DNA of 64,000 nt from Enoplolaimus lenunculus (Eukaryota; Nematoda; Enoplea; Enoplida; Thoracostomopsidae), in assembly GCA_030248215.1 (NCBI GenBank), contig JASANG010000523.1, forward strand, positions 156,700 to 220,699, in the 5' to 3' direction. The notes below the pieces were generated by a model, which was not told the origin of the DNA, ran no database searches, and saw nothing but the letters and a program-made list of their open reading frames with translations. This document shows positions 11,140 to 26,100 of this stretch, in pieces (position 1 is the first letter of the stretch; each line of letters begins with the position of its first letter). A program made the translations under genes and the position numbers.

Positions 11140-14100
11140 TTTGCCAGCAAAAAAAGCAATACAACTAGATTTACTGCAGTAAGCGATAAAGACATTAAAA
11201 ACGTATTTTGTCATATTTTCCTATTTAGAGCATTTAACAATTGACATTGTTTTGAATTTTTCTAAGTTTCTTGTAAAAGGGCGTTACAGCTCGTTTAACT
11301 CCCTTTGGCACCGCCGTTGCAACGATCTTTTTGACACTGGAAGTTTTGCTTAGTGTAGACGAATTTATTTTCGAAGTGCTGGAGACTTGTCGTTTTACGA
11401 TGGCCTAATCCGTGTACGATTTTTATTAGCGGTAGTAAAAATTAAATGTCAGATGACAGAGGTGGTTTCAGGAGGGGGGACCCGTCCTGAGATGTGATGT
11501 ATAGAGCTGATTTTAGAAGCAAAAACGAAAAATTTTAAAAATTCATACTAGAGTTACAAAAATACAAAGACCCGTGGTCCAAAAAATTCTGAGACCGCCA
11601 GTACCAGACGCACTTTCTCCTAACTTTTGTATTCTTTAACTATTCCTATGCTCTTCAGGCTAAGTAGGATTGCGACGTCTTTGTCTTTCTAAAGAGGCAA
11701 GAAATATAACTTATGGACTTACCTCAAAGGACCAACGTGGACTTCGATTGATAGATTGAACGGGCGAATGACGTAGTTTGACATGAATGTAAACCATGTT
11801 GGTTGAACAAGACTGAAAATACTGAAATGTACGTTATACATGAATCCGCTGTATCACCGTGTATGTAAATAGGTCTATAGCTAGCCCATGATATGGGACG
11901 GGGCCAAGAAACTTTTAGGGGGAAGACGTGTGGTTTGGAAAATTTATTAGTTTTGGCCAAAGCTGTAATAGGGATGGAAATTAGATGTCTGCTGCGCCCT
12001 GTCTGGGCCCTCTGTGTCCGCGGATCCGGTGTAAACGTATGGGCGCATTTTTGTATCAGTGACTGTATATACGAACGTATAAACAACTTTGCGGGATAGA
12101 AGGCTCGCATAACCAGAACAAAAAGTGAAGACTGTAAAGGTGCCTAAATTGAAGTTAAAGCGTTTATTCATGTAAACAGAAACACAGTATTACTGATATA
12201 AATACGCATATATAAATATAAAGAAATGCATTGGACATTTTTGGTTTAATAAAAACTAGTAATCCGTAGTTGTACACAGGCGCAACCTTCAAGTATACAA
12301 ATAACAGAGTTCCTCTGGAATTCTAGCAAAAATTTAATTCCTGGTCGCGTATTCAAAGATGCAGGAACCGGAAATTTATGGTTCCTGTGCGGGTTCGCGT
12401 AAAGAAATTCAATTCCGGTTCCTGTAAAACTTAGTTCTTGTGGAACACTGAATACGTATGGGAGTAACTTAGTTCCTGTTGGAACCCTGAATACGTGTGG
12501 GATCTTCCGTGCAATTTGATTTCGAAACATTTGAACTTTCTAAACTTATTTTCAAATCAATGCCCTTTTATACGCTCCTTAGACTTAGATAAACTATGCG
12601 AAAAAGTTTTTGTATTTTGATTTGCACATTATTTATTTGCTCATAAAACAACGTATAAAAAACAGAATTGGCTCCACTTCTGGCATCTCAAATCGCTTAC
12701 CAAAACGTCCAAATTCCACTGATCGCGATAGTAAGCACAACCCATAGGATTGTAACCGGATGTCGTAGTTGAATTGAAGTTTGTTTGTTGGCACGAGTTA
12801 CGGCGGCATTTGCGTTTAAACTGTTGTCTTCTTCAGAAAGAAGTCTGTGGTATTTGAAAGTTTGGTGCATTTTAACGGCAATTGAGTTGACCACAGAACA
12901 GAATGTGAATATGATGAGTTAAAGCATATTAATTATTTTTAATGTTTTGTAATGTTAATGTATATGTACGTATATGCTAATTTTGCATCAATTCAGGAAA
13001 ATGAACGGAAATTTCGGGGCTGATTTGGCGTCGGGTGATAACATAGGTTCTGATTCTACGACCATTTGTCGGAAATTGAAGCCCGCACCCTTGAATTATT
13101 TGCAGAATTGTAAAGGAAGATTTATATAAAGGGCAAGTAAAGGTTTTTCAACATATAGAATTATACGTGTTTTTAATTCTGTTGCGAAATGTTTCGACGT
13201 TGAGAGCGATGACACCTGTGGGCCGGCGGCGCAGTTTCGCGGTCCTGTTGTAATTTGGAAATATGAACTGGCTTAATTTATCGAATTTATGTCTAATCGG
13301 TTGGAAATTGTGTACACATTTTCTCAAATTTATTGAAAATTTTTTCATATACGATCATATTATTAAAGCTGGAACGCCCGACTTACGTATTTTGGGCGTC
13401 GTTTCAACGCGTAGTGTACACTTTGTTTCTAACAATTGTTTCTAACAATATACAGATCGTTATAGCAAAGCATTAGTAACTATAAATTTACTGATTTTCT
13501 AATTCTGTAAGCATAAAGCGGGAATTGGTTTACGAACGCCTTTTTTGACATGTTATGCATACACTCTAAAAGCGTTTGAATCCCCAGCACACATTAGGAA
13601 AGTTGACCAGGATGCAACTACGGCAAATACTATGCACCAAATTTTATGTATAATGTCCGTATATCAATTCAGAACTTGCTCAAATTTAAAGCTCGGCGAT
13701 TGTTATTCTGGAATGAGTCAGAAACCAAAAATGAACTATTAAACAGCGAACCAACTGCTAATTTTAAGGAGAAAGATGACTGACTATAGAAGCGTATTGA
13801 TGGGCTTAACTACCTAACTGGGTACCATGAGGAAAATGGGCATGGAAAGATTTGAACAAGATATGTTTCGGTTTTATTATTAGGCGTTTCAGGAATGGTT
13901 GAGATTGCAGCATTTGAGATGATAAACATTGATAAAAGTTTGATTAATATTTCTTAAATTGGTAGTTTGAGTGGTGACTAAGTCTGTGTAAGCCTTGATG
14001 GTGGACGGGTGGAGCGTGGTGGAGGGTTGAATTTGTACATAGAGTAGTGATGGTGCGGTTAGGAAGCTTGTGGATGTCCAAATTATTGGCATGTAAACTG

Positions 14101-16159
14101 GTTAAGATCTGGTACGCATTACTTGCCAGCCAGAACTGGGTAGAGAACTTAGATTGACATTGAATGGGTCAATTTAAATTCCTTTTTTGATTATTATGTA
14201 TGTTTAATATTGAAATCGGTCCAGATTCATCTTAGAATTAAAACGAAAATTTTTTTAATTTATTGCTCACTGCTTGTACTTGACTGTTGACAATTTCTTC
14301 TAAATTGTGTACGGTCAAATATTGAATTTAGGCAAATTGTATAAGTGCCACAGTCTATAAAAATTAGCAGCAGCTGTAGTTGCTTGAAGACAAGTAGATT
14401 TTTTACATAAATTTGGTGAGAGTTTTTTCTGGGAGGGTATTGGCAAGATATGATTTAGTGATGCTGAAAGCTGTTTTGCAGTTACATAATAGATTATATA
14501 TACACCTAGTTTAATGCTTATACTAAAAACAAGATTAAACGAAAATCAGTTCTCTGTTTTGGAGTGATTTTTGAAGTTACCGAAACAAGTAGGATCCGTC
14601 AAAATTACTATGAAAAGGTATTAATCTTGTGTGAAAAAAGGAATGGTAAACAGCCTTCTAAGCTGCATTATTCTGCAGAACCACAGAAAGAAACTAAGCA
14701 AAGCGCTGCAACATTAGTTAACTCTAAGCAACTGTATATCATGTGCTTGTCGTACGCATTTGTCAAGGGCGTCACCACGGTGGGGGGAGCATTGGAGGGC
14801 CGTTCCCCACCAAATTTGGCTGGTGTCCACACCCCCAAATAGACTAGTTCTAAAAAGTAAGAAATCTTAAATTGCAGTTGTAGGAGGCCCCAAAATTCGT
14901 TGCTTCCCCGAAATATAATTTTCTTCGAATGCCCCTGGCATTAGTTTGTCGTACATTTATAATAAAGCGGAAATCTTTCGCAATTTGATCTATGTATATA
15001 CACAAAGCTTAAATTGCATGATGGAAAGCTGATTTTAAATCCATTGGGATGGGAGCATGGAACTCAGCTGGTAATTTGAGGCATAAAAGTGTATTCGTAT
15101 GCTGTTGTTGCGAGCGAGGGTTTAACTTTGAAAGTTCAAGAGTTTAGAGAGCGCTGAGGTTGCTTGTAGATGTTTGTTTAAGTTGGCAGTGTGGTTGAGA
15201 TTAGGTTTTGAATGGCTCATTTAAGATTGCTGCCGTAGTTGCCCGCCGGTCTATAGTAAGGCTAATTGAATCTGATTGAAACGGGCGAGTGTTTTGTTTT
15301 GAGGTTGGAATATTTTGAATGTGTTTGATTTTGGAAGAAAGTGCGAGTTGTAGTTGAGTTTTGTCAGTTGAGTATTAAAGTGAACGCGAGTTGAATTTAT
15401 GGTTCAACGGATTAGAATATTTGAAAAGTATTTGTGTATTGATTGGTATTAAAGGAGATTGGTATATGACATAAATAGACCGGTTTATAATGAACGGTAA
15501 TTCCGGCCTTAAAGTGAGAGGTATTTAACTTGCTGTGATCGAAAATACGGATTATATATGCGTAATTTTCATCATTTTTCGTTTTGCGTAAAAACATTGT
15601 GATTTTTGGTACTAACTAGATTTTTGACCGAGTCTTTTTTGTAATTAATTTTTTTAATTTCTTCTCTGTCATCTGAAAGTCTTTGTATGAATCCTGGGAT
15701 ATTGGCGAAACGGAGTCGGAGATAAAAAAAATCCCAGCATTAGTAATATGTACATATCTAGACTCTGTTTTGTGGTCAGCGATTGAATGAAATTTAAATC
15801 TGAAATCATACTTGCAAGCGGATTTATCAGATTTTAGCAATCTAGGGTACCTACTTTAGGCGTGGTAGGAATGAGTCACTATTATGTGTGTCTATACTTT
15901 GGAAGATGGGCAAGTTTTAGCGAGGAATGGCTTAGTTTTATTGGTGCAAATAAGCGGCACCGACATGTGACCAATGGGATTAATGTTGAGTTGTGACAAG
16001 CGATTTTGAATTACACTCTGCAATTGTGATTGTGTGGTGGATAATTTCTGATTGTTGTATTTGGTTAGAGTAGTTTGTTGTTGGTCATTAGAATTCTCAT
16101 GGGAGCAGAAAGTATGTGTTCTCATGGTGGTAAGTATATACATGTGTATAATTATATAT

Positions 16160-16522
16160 CAGGGTGCAACCGGAATTCCGTTTGCGGTTCCCTGAAATGA
16201 AAAATTTCGCTATTAAATTATGGTCGGTGGAAATTAAGATATTTTACTAAAAAATGATGAAAATGAAATAGGTCTGATTAGTATAGTTTGTAAACCTTGA
16301 CAATCACCGAAAATAAAACATCGAAACTTTGTTTCGCTTTCGTGGACTATGAAACTGTAAAATACAGGAGATAAAGTGAATACCTGTCGTCAACTATGGT
16401 TATTTCACCAATAATATTGCAAAAAAGAAAATTCAATTGAATTTTTCAGTAGCATGTATTTATAATTTTCCGGTTCCGTTTCCGGTAATTTTTTCAAATT
16501 CAGTACCGTAAAAATTTCAGTT
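16160..16522. mobile_element. MITE-B copy, 3' end decayed
   Basis: Starts with CAGGGTGCAACCGGAATTCC, identical to the left end of the complete copy at 30497. The inner part includes TTTCCGGTTCCGTTTCCGG near 16468. The right terminus GCACCCTG is not recognisable, so this copy is truncated or eroded. Confidence 0.65.
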
Positions 16523-16896
16523 AACAAGAGCAGGAACGGTATAGAATTTCTGTAGGAATTCTGAATTCCGGCCGGACAGGAACTCCAGTGGAATCCTGGT
16601 ATATACGTACTTTATGTTGTATATCTACGTACTAATATACTGTATATATATGCAGGGTAATTATTTACCTTATTGTGTTGCGGTTACCTGTTCAATGTTC
16701 AGGGTTTCAACTGAAAATAAATATTTACTGTAACAAGAACGAACACAAGGAACAATTGCATTTTTGTAGAACATGAACCGGAAGTTGAAATTTAATGTAC
16801 TTTTCATCTCCAAATTACTATTTTACTGCTCATACAACTAGGCAGAAGTGTCTTATGCTAAGTTTTGGCAAAATCATGATCAATGTAATTTTATTA

Positions 16897-16898
<2 letters not shown>

Positions 16899-16942
<44 letters not shown>
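16899..16942. repeat. (TTA)n microsatellite
   Basis: About fourteen nearly perfect TTA units in intergenic DNA upstream of GCP2. Confidence 0.9.
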
Positions 16943-16944
<2 letters not shown>

Positions 16945-17153
16945 ATCGTGCATTATATATGTTTACATATAATAATTAAATTTAATGGTTATATATTAAC
17001 AAAATTGTCCGAATAGTAACGCATTTCTTTTCGAAATAACAAGTTGCCATGTACATATATCGCTTTAGCTTTTATATTATTATGAATATTTTGCGTCAAA
17101 CTCGCAAAAATTTCGGTTGTCGAATTTTTGGGCGAATTCCGGCGAGAGCAGAA

Positions 17154-20100
17154 ATGTCGACGGAACTCGACGGTAATACTTCGTTGGAAAACGGTAACTT
17201 AATCTGCAAGTCGTTTCACATGTTCTAGGGTCAAAGTCAAAGGCTACGAATCGGATTGTGATATTTTTGTGCGAGACGTCGCTGAAAATTTGAACACTCC
17301 ACGATTTCGTGAAGACAAGGTATATATGCCCTACACATAATGAATGCTACGAGGTATTAATTTTGTAGGAAAACGTAGCCGGATAGTGAATTTCTTTTCT
17401 GTAATGGCTGTTAAACGAATATAACATCTAAATGTAAGCACACTATGTGCTGTGCTGTGTTCGTGGTGTTTATTTTTGTGCAAAAGTATATGTTAGTTAA
17501 AATTTTGCTGTTTGCTTGAATTTTTCATTGTACTACAATGTGGAAACTAAAGCTTGTTGCCTTTCTTGGTAATGTTATCGTGGCAAAATGTTTACGTAGT
17601 ACTCGATTGTAAAAAGCCGTTTTATGGTATTCGTGATCGAAACCGTAAATATTGGAGTATCCGATAGGTTTACAGCGTAGCTGGATACGACTGCCAATTC
17701 TTTACCAGATAACAACCTAATATTCCATCGCTCGTTGAACCCTTTACACAGTTGATGGTCATAGTTTATGTAGAAAACTTGACGATAGATGGTGTGCGTG
17801 AATGGCATTAAACAAGTGTAAAAAGGGTTATCAAACCTATTAGGTTTACCTAGGAAAACCTTATGCGGTATCAATTTGCACGCAAGTACAAAGCTTCAGA
17901 TCATTTTAAAATCATAAAACACTAATATTTAGGGGCATCTGCCGACGTATATAGTACATTTGGGGAATGAAATTAAGTAAAGAACATTATATTGAGAAAT
18001 TTTAATGTATAATTGTCTGTTGTTTTGTTTTACACCATTTTGTTTTAGACACCGCTTTCTGAAGTAGTCACTTTGCTATCGCAGTATTCTGGTTATCCTG
18101 ATGAATTCAATCGGTTGACTAGCAGTCTTCGAGTTAAACAGTAGGTTTTTCTGTATTTTCGTTTATAACTGTTGTTGTGTGTTTAAAAATCAAATTGTAT
18201 GTAAAATTTAATTGAAATTTTTAAGCGGCAAAATCAGTGCCCGGTGTCAGTATCGGTTATTTCTTAGCATATTGAGTATATAATTATGTAGCATCTAAGA
18301 AATATGTACTCAATCATACTCATCATGTGACGGTTGCGTATATAGCGCGGAGCTCAGATGCACGCTAATAGATAACCACTTACAGGATTTATTCTGTTTT
18401 TGGATTATCAAAGCGTCCCTGTAAGACTGCAGCAGATATTCCAAAAACATTCTGAACGAACATTTGCATCTTGATGCAGACTAACTGGCTCGAAAAACTA
18501 CAGGAAACATTGGTTCATTCACTTGTTCGTCGCCTTTTGTTTCTGCAAGTCATTTTTGACAAAAACTTGTTTTGTCAGAGTCAAGCCTTAAAACCTAAAT
18601 TAGGGTTAGTTTAGAAAGGTCACAAAACTTCGATGTGTTAAGATAGATTCGTACAAGCAATAGTTTTCAAAGTTGACCAAAACAAAATAACAGTACGTCG
18701 GTGGAATGCTGGAATGCGTTCGTCGTATAAAGGTTTGATTTCAGAACACAAGAAAAGGTAATTTCCCGTTAGTCAGTAGAGTTACTTCTGGGTCCAGGTG
18801 TTCCGGTTATTCCGGGTAGTTTCGCCGAAAATTCCGTTTCCGGTCCGGGTCTGGGTTTTCATAACAAATCATACCGGATGCAGGTCCGGCTATTTCAAAA
18901 AATCCGGGCAAAATACCCGGAATAAAACTAGCTTAGTGATTTTAACATCTTGCGCGTACATTCTGAATAGTAACTGTACCGTACCTAACTTAAATATTTT
19001 AAAGAATTTATCAGATAGTTGTACGACCAACGCTAAATGTGTCAAATACTTTAGAAACAAAACACTCCCAATATGTGTCTTAAGACAACAAACTGTCGTA
19101 TGTCGTATGTAAAAGCAAACTGTAGAAGAAAAAGTTAGTCACAGCCTTTTGTGAATGACATTATTCGCTTCGTATTGCATACTGTCCTTTTACGCACTGA
19201 GCTGCTAGAATATAGATGGAGACAGAAATTCTTTTTTATCTTTAGGAAATTAAGGTTCATGTTCAGTTTCGGGCATGGGTTTGCCCGAAAAATTAATCCG
19301 CGTCCAGGTTTGCTTTGTTAAAAATTCCTTTAAATGTTGCAACTCTATTGGACACGGCAAATTTTTATTTCTAATCTTCCAGTTTTGCGGTGTGGTGTAC
19401 AGGAAATGTATCAGTACCGATTTGTTTTAACAGTATCGGTTCAACTCTAATTTATGTACAACTTTGATTTATATAAATTTAAACAATTATTTTTTGATTT
19501 TATAAGATTTACATACTTTGAGTTGGTATGCCTGAAGTTATATTTTGGTCTCTAGGTAAAAACGCATTTTTTACAATATTATTAAGTAAATTTAGGCCGC
19601 AACAGTTCAAGAACGTTGCAATGTTTTTGACACAATTGGTTAAGGACGATGAGGTAATGTATACGAAGGGTGCAGTCGGATTTTGACCGCATGAAGCGTC
19701 TTATTTCGTGCACTGGTAGAAATTATTTGAGTCACGCGAAAGTACTATATTATGTTTACTAATTAAAATGAGCATTGCTCACTTGGATTTCGTGTTTTTA
19801 CTTCAGTGTGGAAAATTTGACTTGCAGCTGCAAATTGCACGCAGAACTTTCATTTTTTCATCAGCCAATCAGAAAGCTGCTGCAATAAATTCAGTGACCT
19901 TGCATGGTTATTTGCACATGAATTTGGTTATTTGCACATGAATTATTTGCAGCTGAAAGTTTTTGAACGCGATTTTGGGCAAAACTTGCAAGTGCAAGTG
20001 GCAGCAGCAATTTCTCGCAGTAAAAACTTGTATATGTGAATAAGGTTTAAATTACGTCTAGGATTACTGAGCTAAGAAAGAAATAGATAAAGTTTTCAAG

Positions 20101-23100
20101 CATTGAATACTTTGGTCTTGCAGGAATGTATATACGAAGGATTTTGTTTCAAGTAAGGACATAAGGTATGATAATTTTGCATCACTCTGCAAGACCGTTT
20201 AAAATCAATAGCCAGAAAATTATTTCGCGGGCGGTAAAATTCCAGCGAAACACACCTCCAACCATCTCCTCCAGAGTACATCAATGCTGTATTGCATGAA
20301 GTTAATTTTTGCAGTTATAAATTGCCAATTTCAGTTGAAAATGGCGCTAGCTGAGCATGCATCGCAAAAAGCTGCTGAGACCGGACGAAATTTAGTCGAA
20401 ATGGAAGAAATTATCGCTCGAGTCAAAGCGGCTTTTGAACAAAATCCGACTCTTCGTGGCACTCAACCGGTACGTTAAAAAATTATAATACTGCCATATC
20501 GGTATACGTATGTATGTATTATGTACGTATTAATGGGAGTTGATTTACAGAATTCTTTTGGTAGGTTTTTGAAAGATTAAATTGAAGATTAATCTCTATA
20601 GTATAGTAAATCATTGGTTATTTTGAAATAACGTACTAGGTAGGTAAGGGTTCAGTGATTCATTTACGCATGATGTGTTAGTAGAAATCTACTAACATGT
20701 TTCTCAGTTTTATTTATTTTTACGCGATTTTTATTGTCATTTTGTATAGCTTTCTGATTGCAAAACTTTTAGCTATTAAAACTTAAATATGGCTACATTA
20801 GGAACGCCAACTATTAGTTATGGTTGTGGAACTAGCTGAAATTTTTAATATCCTGTGTTGAAAACGTTTGTTGTTTGATTTGAGTGCTTTTTGTTGAAAA
20901 TCGAAACTTGTACTATTACTTGAGGCTCTTAATGCAGCGACTACTGCAGCTCAGAAGCAATCAAACATACCAATGATTGATCGACAAACTAAAGCGATAC
21001 AGGCTCGTGAATGGAATTTCAGATGTGAGTTGTTTTACTTGGTATCCGCCTTTTGTTCTCCACCGCCGTCTTAGATACTTCTAGGCCTATAATAACGCAG
21101 ATCTTTTAATTCTATTATTATATTGTTACGACTTACGGCTAGCGCTGGAAAAGTAGTTTAACTCCAGAAAACCAAGTTTCTGATGGGAGTGGGGTATGGC
21201 AAACGTATCATTATGCCAAGTTTTGTAATTTCATCCCATCTGGCTGCAGGTAGTGGGTACCATGATTGCAATTGCGGTAAAATTCTTTGAATTGACGAAT
21301 CGAAACTCGACTAAAGTAAACATTCTCCTCTCTGCTTTGGATGGTAAGCTTTTACTTTTCCTAGTAAGATTAATGCTTATAAGAATGTGGAATACATAGA
21401 CAGTGTTGGTTACATAGCGGTTTGCTCTAATCTAAAAATATAAAGCAATATGCATGAATGTGGCGTTTTTCAGTGAAATCGTTGAATTTACCTCCCGAGC
21501 CATCGTGGTTACAGCATCGGCCGTATTTGAGCGATGCAATAGTATGCCAGAGAAGTGATTTTGATAGTATGGAGGTACTTTATTGTTTTGTTTTTCCATT
21601 TCAAATGAGGCAATAAACTCATGTTGATTGAGTTTACTCTGCTCAATTTCTGCAAAAAAGTGTATAATAATTATTTTCTGTTAATATTCATTGTCTTTAT
21701 TCATAAATGTGCAGTCATTTCAGTATGACACAATTTGGTATTTATTCTGATAAGTAAATGTAATCATAAGCAACGCGCAACCGTAATTCCGGTTCCGGTA
21801 GGGAAACCTGGTATTTTTCACTGTTTGGTTCCGGCATTAAATCTGGTATTTTTAACCGAAATTTTTCGGTTTTTAAAAAACTGGGGCATAGCCTGACGTA
21901 TTTTTCTAAATTATTCAGGTGTGTGTATTGCCACATTTACAGTCACATAAACTCCATAGGACATTTTCTAATTAGTGCATGTATTCTGATTTTGCGTCTG
22001 CACGTAGTATTGCTAGTAATAGTTTACTTGCTGCTAACAAACGAATTTTGCACTAACAATGTATTCTTCGCATTCCGCTGCCAGTTCGGTATTTTTCCTT
22101 TTCTGGCTGTGGTATTTGGTAATTCCGGTTACACCGTGATCACATGTTTGCTGCATTGTATTTGCTTACAGTTTTCAGAGATTTAATTGTGATCGTCACC
22201 GCACCCCATTTTGAACTCCGCTGTTACATTTCAGCCCCATCTGATATTAAATTTCACTGCCTGCGTTTACTTATGCTAATAAATTTTTATAGCTTCGTTT
22301 GTGAATAAATATGATTATATTCCTTTGTTTAATTATTATTTCATTTTTTTAAATTCAGTTTGAAAACCTAACTGGAATACCACCAGCAGAAATTGAAGGC
22401 ATTCTTTTGGACGATTTGTTGAATATTTTTATGGTATGTAGGCGAAACTATTTTGTACATGATGTATAATTGAATGAGACTTAATTTAGTTGTCAAACAA
22501 TTTTAATGAAAATATTGCTTTGTATGTTGCGTAATACTGAATCCTTTTTCGCAGATTTATATCTCCAACCTAGGTGCATTAGTTCCATCCTGCATCTAAA
22601 TAGATTTTAAGTGCTTAACTTTCGCGGTACTGGAGAATAGCATTGTGATATGTTTTTAGTTTTCATTGTAAAAGTGTTGAGTTTAAGGGGATTCCTGGCG
22701 AGCATGTTATTATCCCTTCTGCGTCCGATAACGGGCAAGACACTGAAGTTGAGTTTCGCATTAACGTGTCGTTAGATGCTGCAACAACTCAGCTTACGAC
22801 AAGAATACTTGCACTTGCTCATCATTACGATAGGATTGTTCGTTTCAGAGAAGGTACATAAGTTTTGTTTTGTACTTTTTACTGTTTGAAGAACACAACA
22901 TTTTTTCCATTTAGTACATACAATTACGTAGTTGCGCATTTTGCAACATTTTAAATCCATTATTACAATTCACACGGCTACACCATTTTTAGAAAAGAAT
23001 ACTAATTTTGATCGTGTTAAAGAATTTGTTTGCAATATAATGACTTGTACACTCGGCCCAGTTTGATTTAATAAACACACCCAATCAAATAAATAATATT

Positions 23101-26100
23101 TGCGCAGTCTATTTACAGAACAGACTGATTTTGTCAAAAAACTTGAAATACAGTTAGTGTTGGAACGTTGCCCAAAATACGTATGCGTGGCGTTCCAGTA
23201 TAATAATCCAGATAATGCTCTTAAATATGGTCCGCAGTGATTTACCCACCCCATTTTTTTAATTTACTATTTTGTTTGATCAAAAAATATGTTGCCTCCT
23301 TCGATTTTTATATTAAAATTAAAGTTTGAGCAAGCAACATGGCATAGTTAGCTAATATAATATACTTTGATATTGTCCCAATCGCCGGCTAATTCTTTGA
23401 AAACAAATGATAGTACTTTTGATAAAATGAGTAATTCTTTAATTTGAATTTGTTTAAGAACATAGCCGTTTTCGCTATGGTTCAGTGTGCCAAGCGCTTT
23501 GTGGTGCGTTTGGAACGTTAATCGAAGAATTTTTGTTCAACGTTACTTCACTCGAGCAACAACACAGGTTTGGTGTTTAAATATTAATTTGGTTACAATT
23601 TAAAATTAAACATGGTTTAGGTAAACGAATATTGTCTGACGTTCTGTCTGATGATGTGTTTGTAGACGGCAAGCATGAATATTACGAATAAAAATTTGCA
23701 AAAGGTGCAAAAAAACTACAAGACATATACTGGCGTTGTTTGTATTTGGATAGAGGACTGATTTGGCCAAGGTATACTGCTGTTTGATACAACCCACCAC
23801 CTTGTAGAAATTTAATGATTGACACTATAAATGCATGCATATTTGCGTTGGAACCAGGTAAATAGCGTATAGGTTCTAGTTTGTTCTAAGTGTCACAAGT
23901 TTATGCTGTTTTGGCAAGAAGTGACGGTATTTTTGTTGCAGAACAGGCCAGTTATCGTTACAAAAACTGTGGTTTTACATACAACCGTTGTTGCCCAAAA
24001 TGGAATTGTTAAGGAATATTGCTGACACGATTTCTAAGGTGAAAATTACAGGGACGTCTATAAATTTTATTGTATGGCGCTTGTTGCATTTTGGCTGATT
24101 TAAATTTAATTATTTTAAATTTAATGCGAGTTTTCGGTTGAAATTATTCCACATAGTCTGTTTGTGGTCTCTGAACGTCTATTGTGTCAGACGAGTGTGA
24201 CGTGAAATGCAACTTTGTAAAAATGTTAGAAAATGTTAGATATGAACAGTATTAATGAAATTTTGCGTTGTTGTTGACGACATTTTCAAGCTATGTTGTA
24301 AAGGAGTAACTGCTACTTCATTCTGCTGTAAATATTTTTAAAAACAACTGTTTCGTTCTTTTATTTGGTCGTTTTTAGAATGCTCTCTACGGTGGAGCGT
24401 TGCTAACGTATTTGCACAATGTTGCACTTGAAGTGTTTGGCGACACTAAATCTGAACAAATTCTACTGTATCTCATGGAATGTGCGTCTGTTCCGTTTTT
24501 TGAAATGCTCGAAAAATGGATTTATCATGGTCGGGTAGACGATGCGTTTAACGAGGTAAGTAGTAGGGTTTAGTGGGCTGAGAGGTTGCTTTATTGTCAT
24601 ATCATTAAGAAGTACGGAAGTTATATTATAAGACTGATTGCTATTTTTAAAGGAATTATAAACACGACTTTATATAGTGTTCTTGGATTGAAGCTCTGAG
24701 TATCAAGAGTATATTTTGAACCTATCGTTTATTGTACTTAACTTCGATTTTAAAATAAGTTTAGTTTGTTTTGATAGAACGCTTTGAATTGCAAAATCAT
24801 TTTTTGTATGTTAGTTGAGGTTATCATTTTTGTTTATCAAGTGGGATTTTAATGGGTTGAGCTGTTTGCCATAAACGTGGAAGTGCAGCTTTAATACAAA
24901 TCGGTTCAATTTCAAACGTGTCAGTTCTCTCGTCAAATAGAATACCAATTTTTTAAATTTGAGCTTTACGATATTTTGTCATAGTGTTATATTTATTTTT
25001 TTAGTTTATGATAACGATAAAGTCACGTCGAAAGGAACCCACTACTACTAAATTAAAATCTGATGAGGAGAGGTAAGTTTGTTGCTTCATTGTTGGTTTT
25101 TTGCTTGCAATTATTGTAGCTAATAGTTTATTGTAGCTAATAGTTGTTGATTGAAACAAAGGAAGAAGGATGCATATGTTCAGATACGATGGCGAACATA
25201 ATTTATTCTAAATCAACTTTAGGCTCACTTATGAAGACTCAAAAATTGGATTATCCAATTATACATGGTTTGCTCTCCTTGTTGAGTGTGCACTGATATA
25301 AAGCGGTACCGTGGACATTTTTTACACTTACTAATTTATGGCTTCGCCTTTCTCGGTTCGTGAACATAAATTTTGGCAATCATGATTTTACAGATAATTT
25401 GTGGATAACGAAACTCGCTGTTTCTTTATATTTTTAGATACGTAATGTTGTTAATGTTTTGTAGCAAACGGTTGTTAAAACGAAGATTCGGTCTTCGTAA
25501 TGATATGGTACCATCGTTTCTGACGGCAGATGCAGAGAAAATACTGAAATGTGGCGATTATTTGAATATTTTGATGACTTGCGGTGAGTGTATTGATTTG
25601 CAGGTGAGATTTATGTGACTACTACTACACTCCTTAATTTTAATTTCATAATAATGCGTCGTGTTTCTATGTTGCTTGGTATACTGGCGTGTCGTGCTAC
25701 TTGTTTAATGGAAAATTGTGTTCGAATAGATTTTTTCAGGTTATCGCGTAAGTCCAGATGGTGTGACTTGTAGAAAACATCAGTTTGTTTCTGAAACAGC
25801 AGACAACCCCAGCGATAGAAATCAACATCAAATAAGTTGGACACAACAAATGGAGGTTGAATTGCATCCTCAACTACACCCACAGTCATTGTCTGATAGA
25901 ACTACTGGTAGCAGTACACAGACTGGCTCTAGTCGACTTGTGTATGATAGTTGTCAAAGTTATCGGGCAGCTATTAATCATGCGCATAATAATGCGTCCC
26001 GGCAATTACTGCTTCTGCTCAAACGAGAATGTGACCTGTTGAGTCATTTCCGGTTAGTTGGAGTGAAGTGGAACATAAGTTAAGGGAAGGTATTTACAAA

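Larger units (their letters stand above)
5810..17153. other. Intergenic region between OSTM1 and GCP2
   Basis: No exon with recognisable protein similarity was found in these 11.3 kb. The content is A/T-rich sequence with short inverted-repeat elements at about 5924-6070, 7276-7795, 8020-8260, 10131-10560 and 16160-16522, a 236-bp tandem duplication near 10.7 kb, and a (TTA)n run at 16.9 kb. Small open frames, such as overlapping ones on the minus strand at 9087-9576, show no splice context or family signature that I recognise. Confidence 0.6.
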
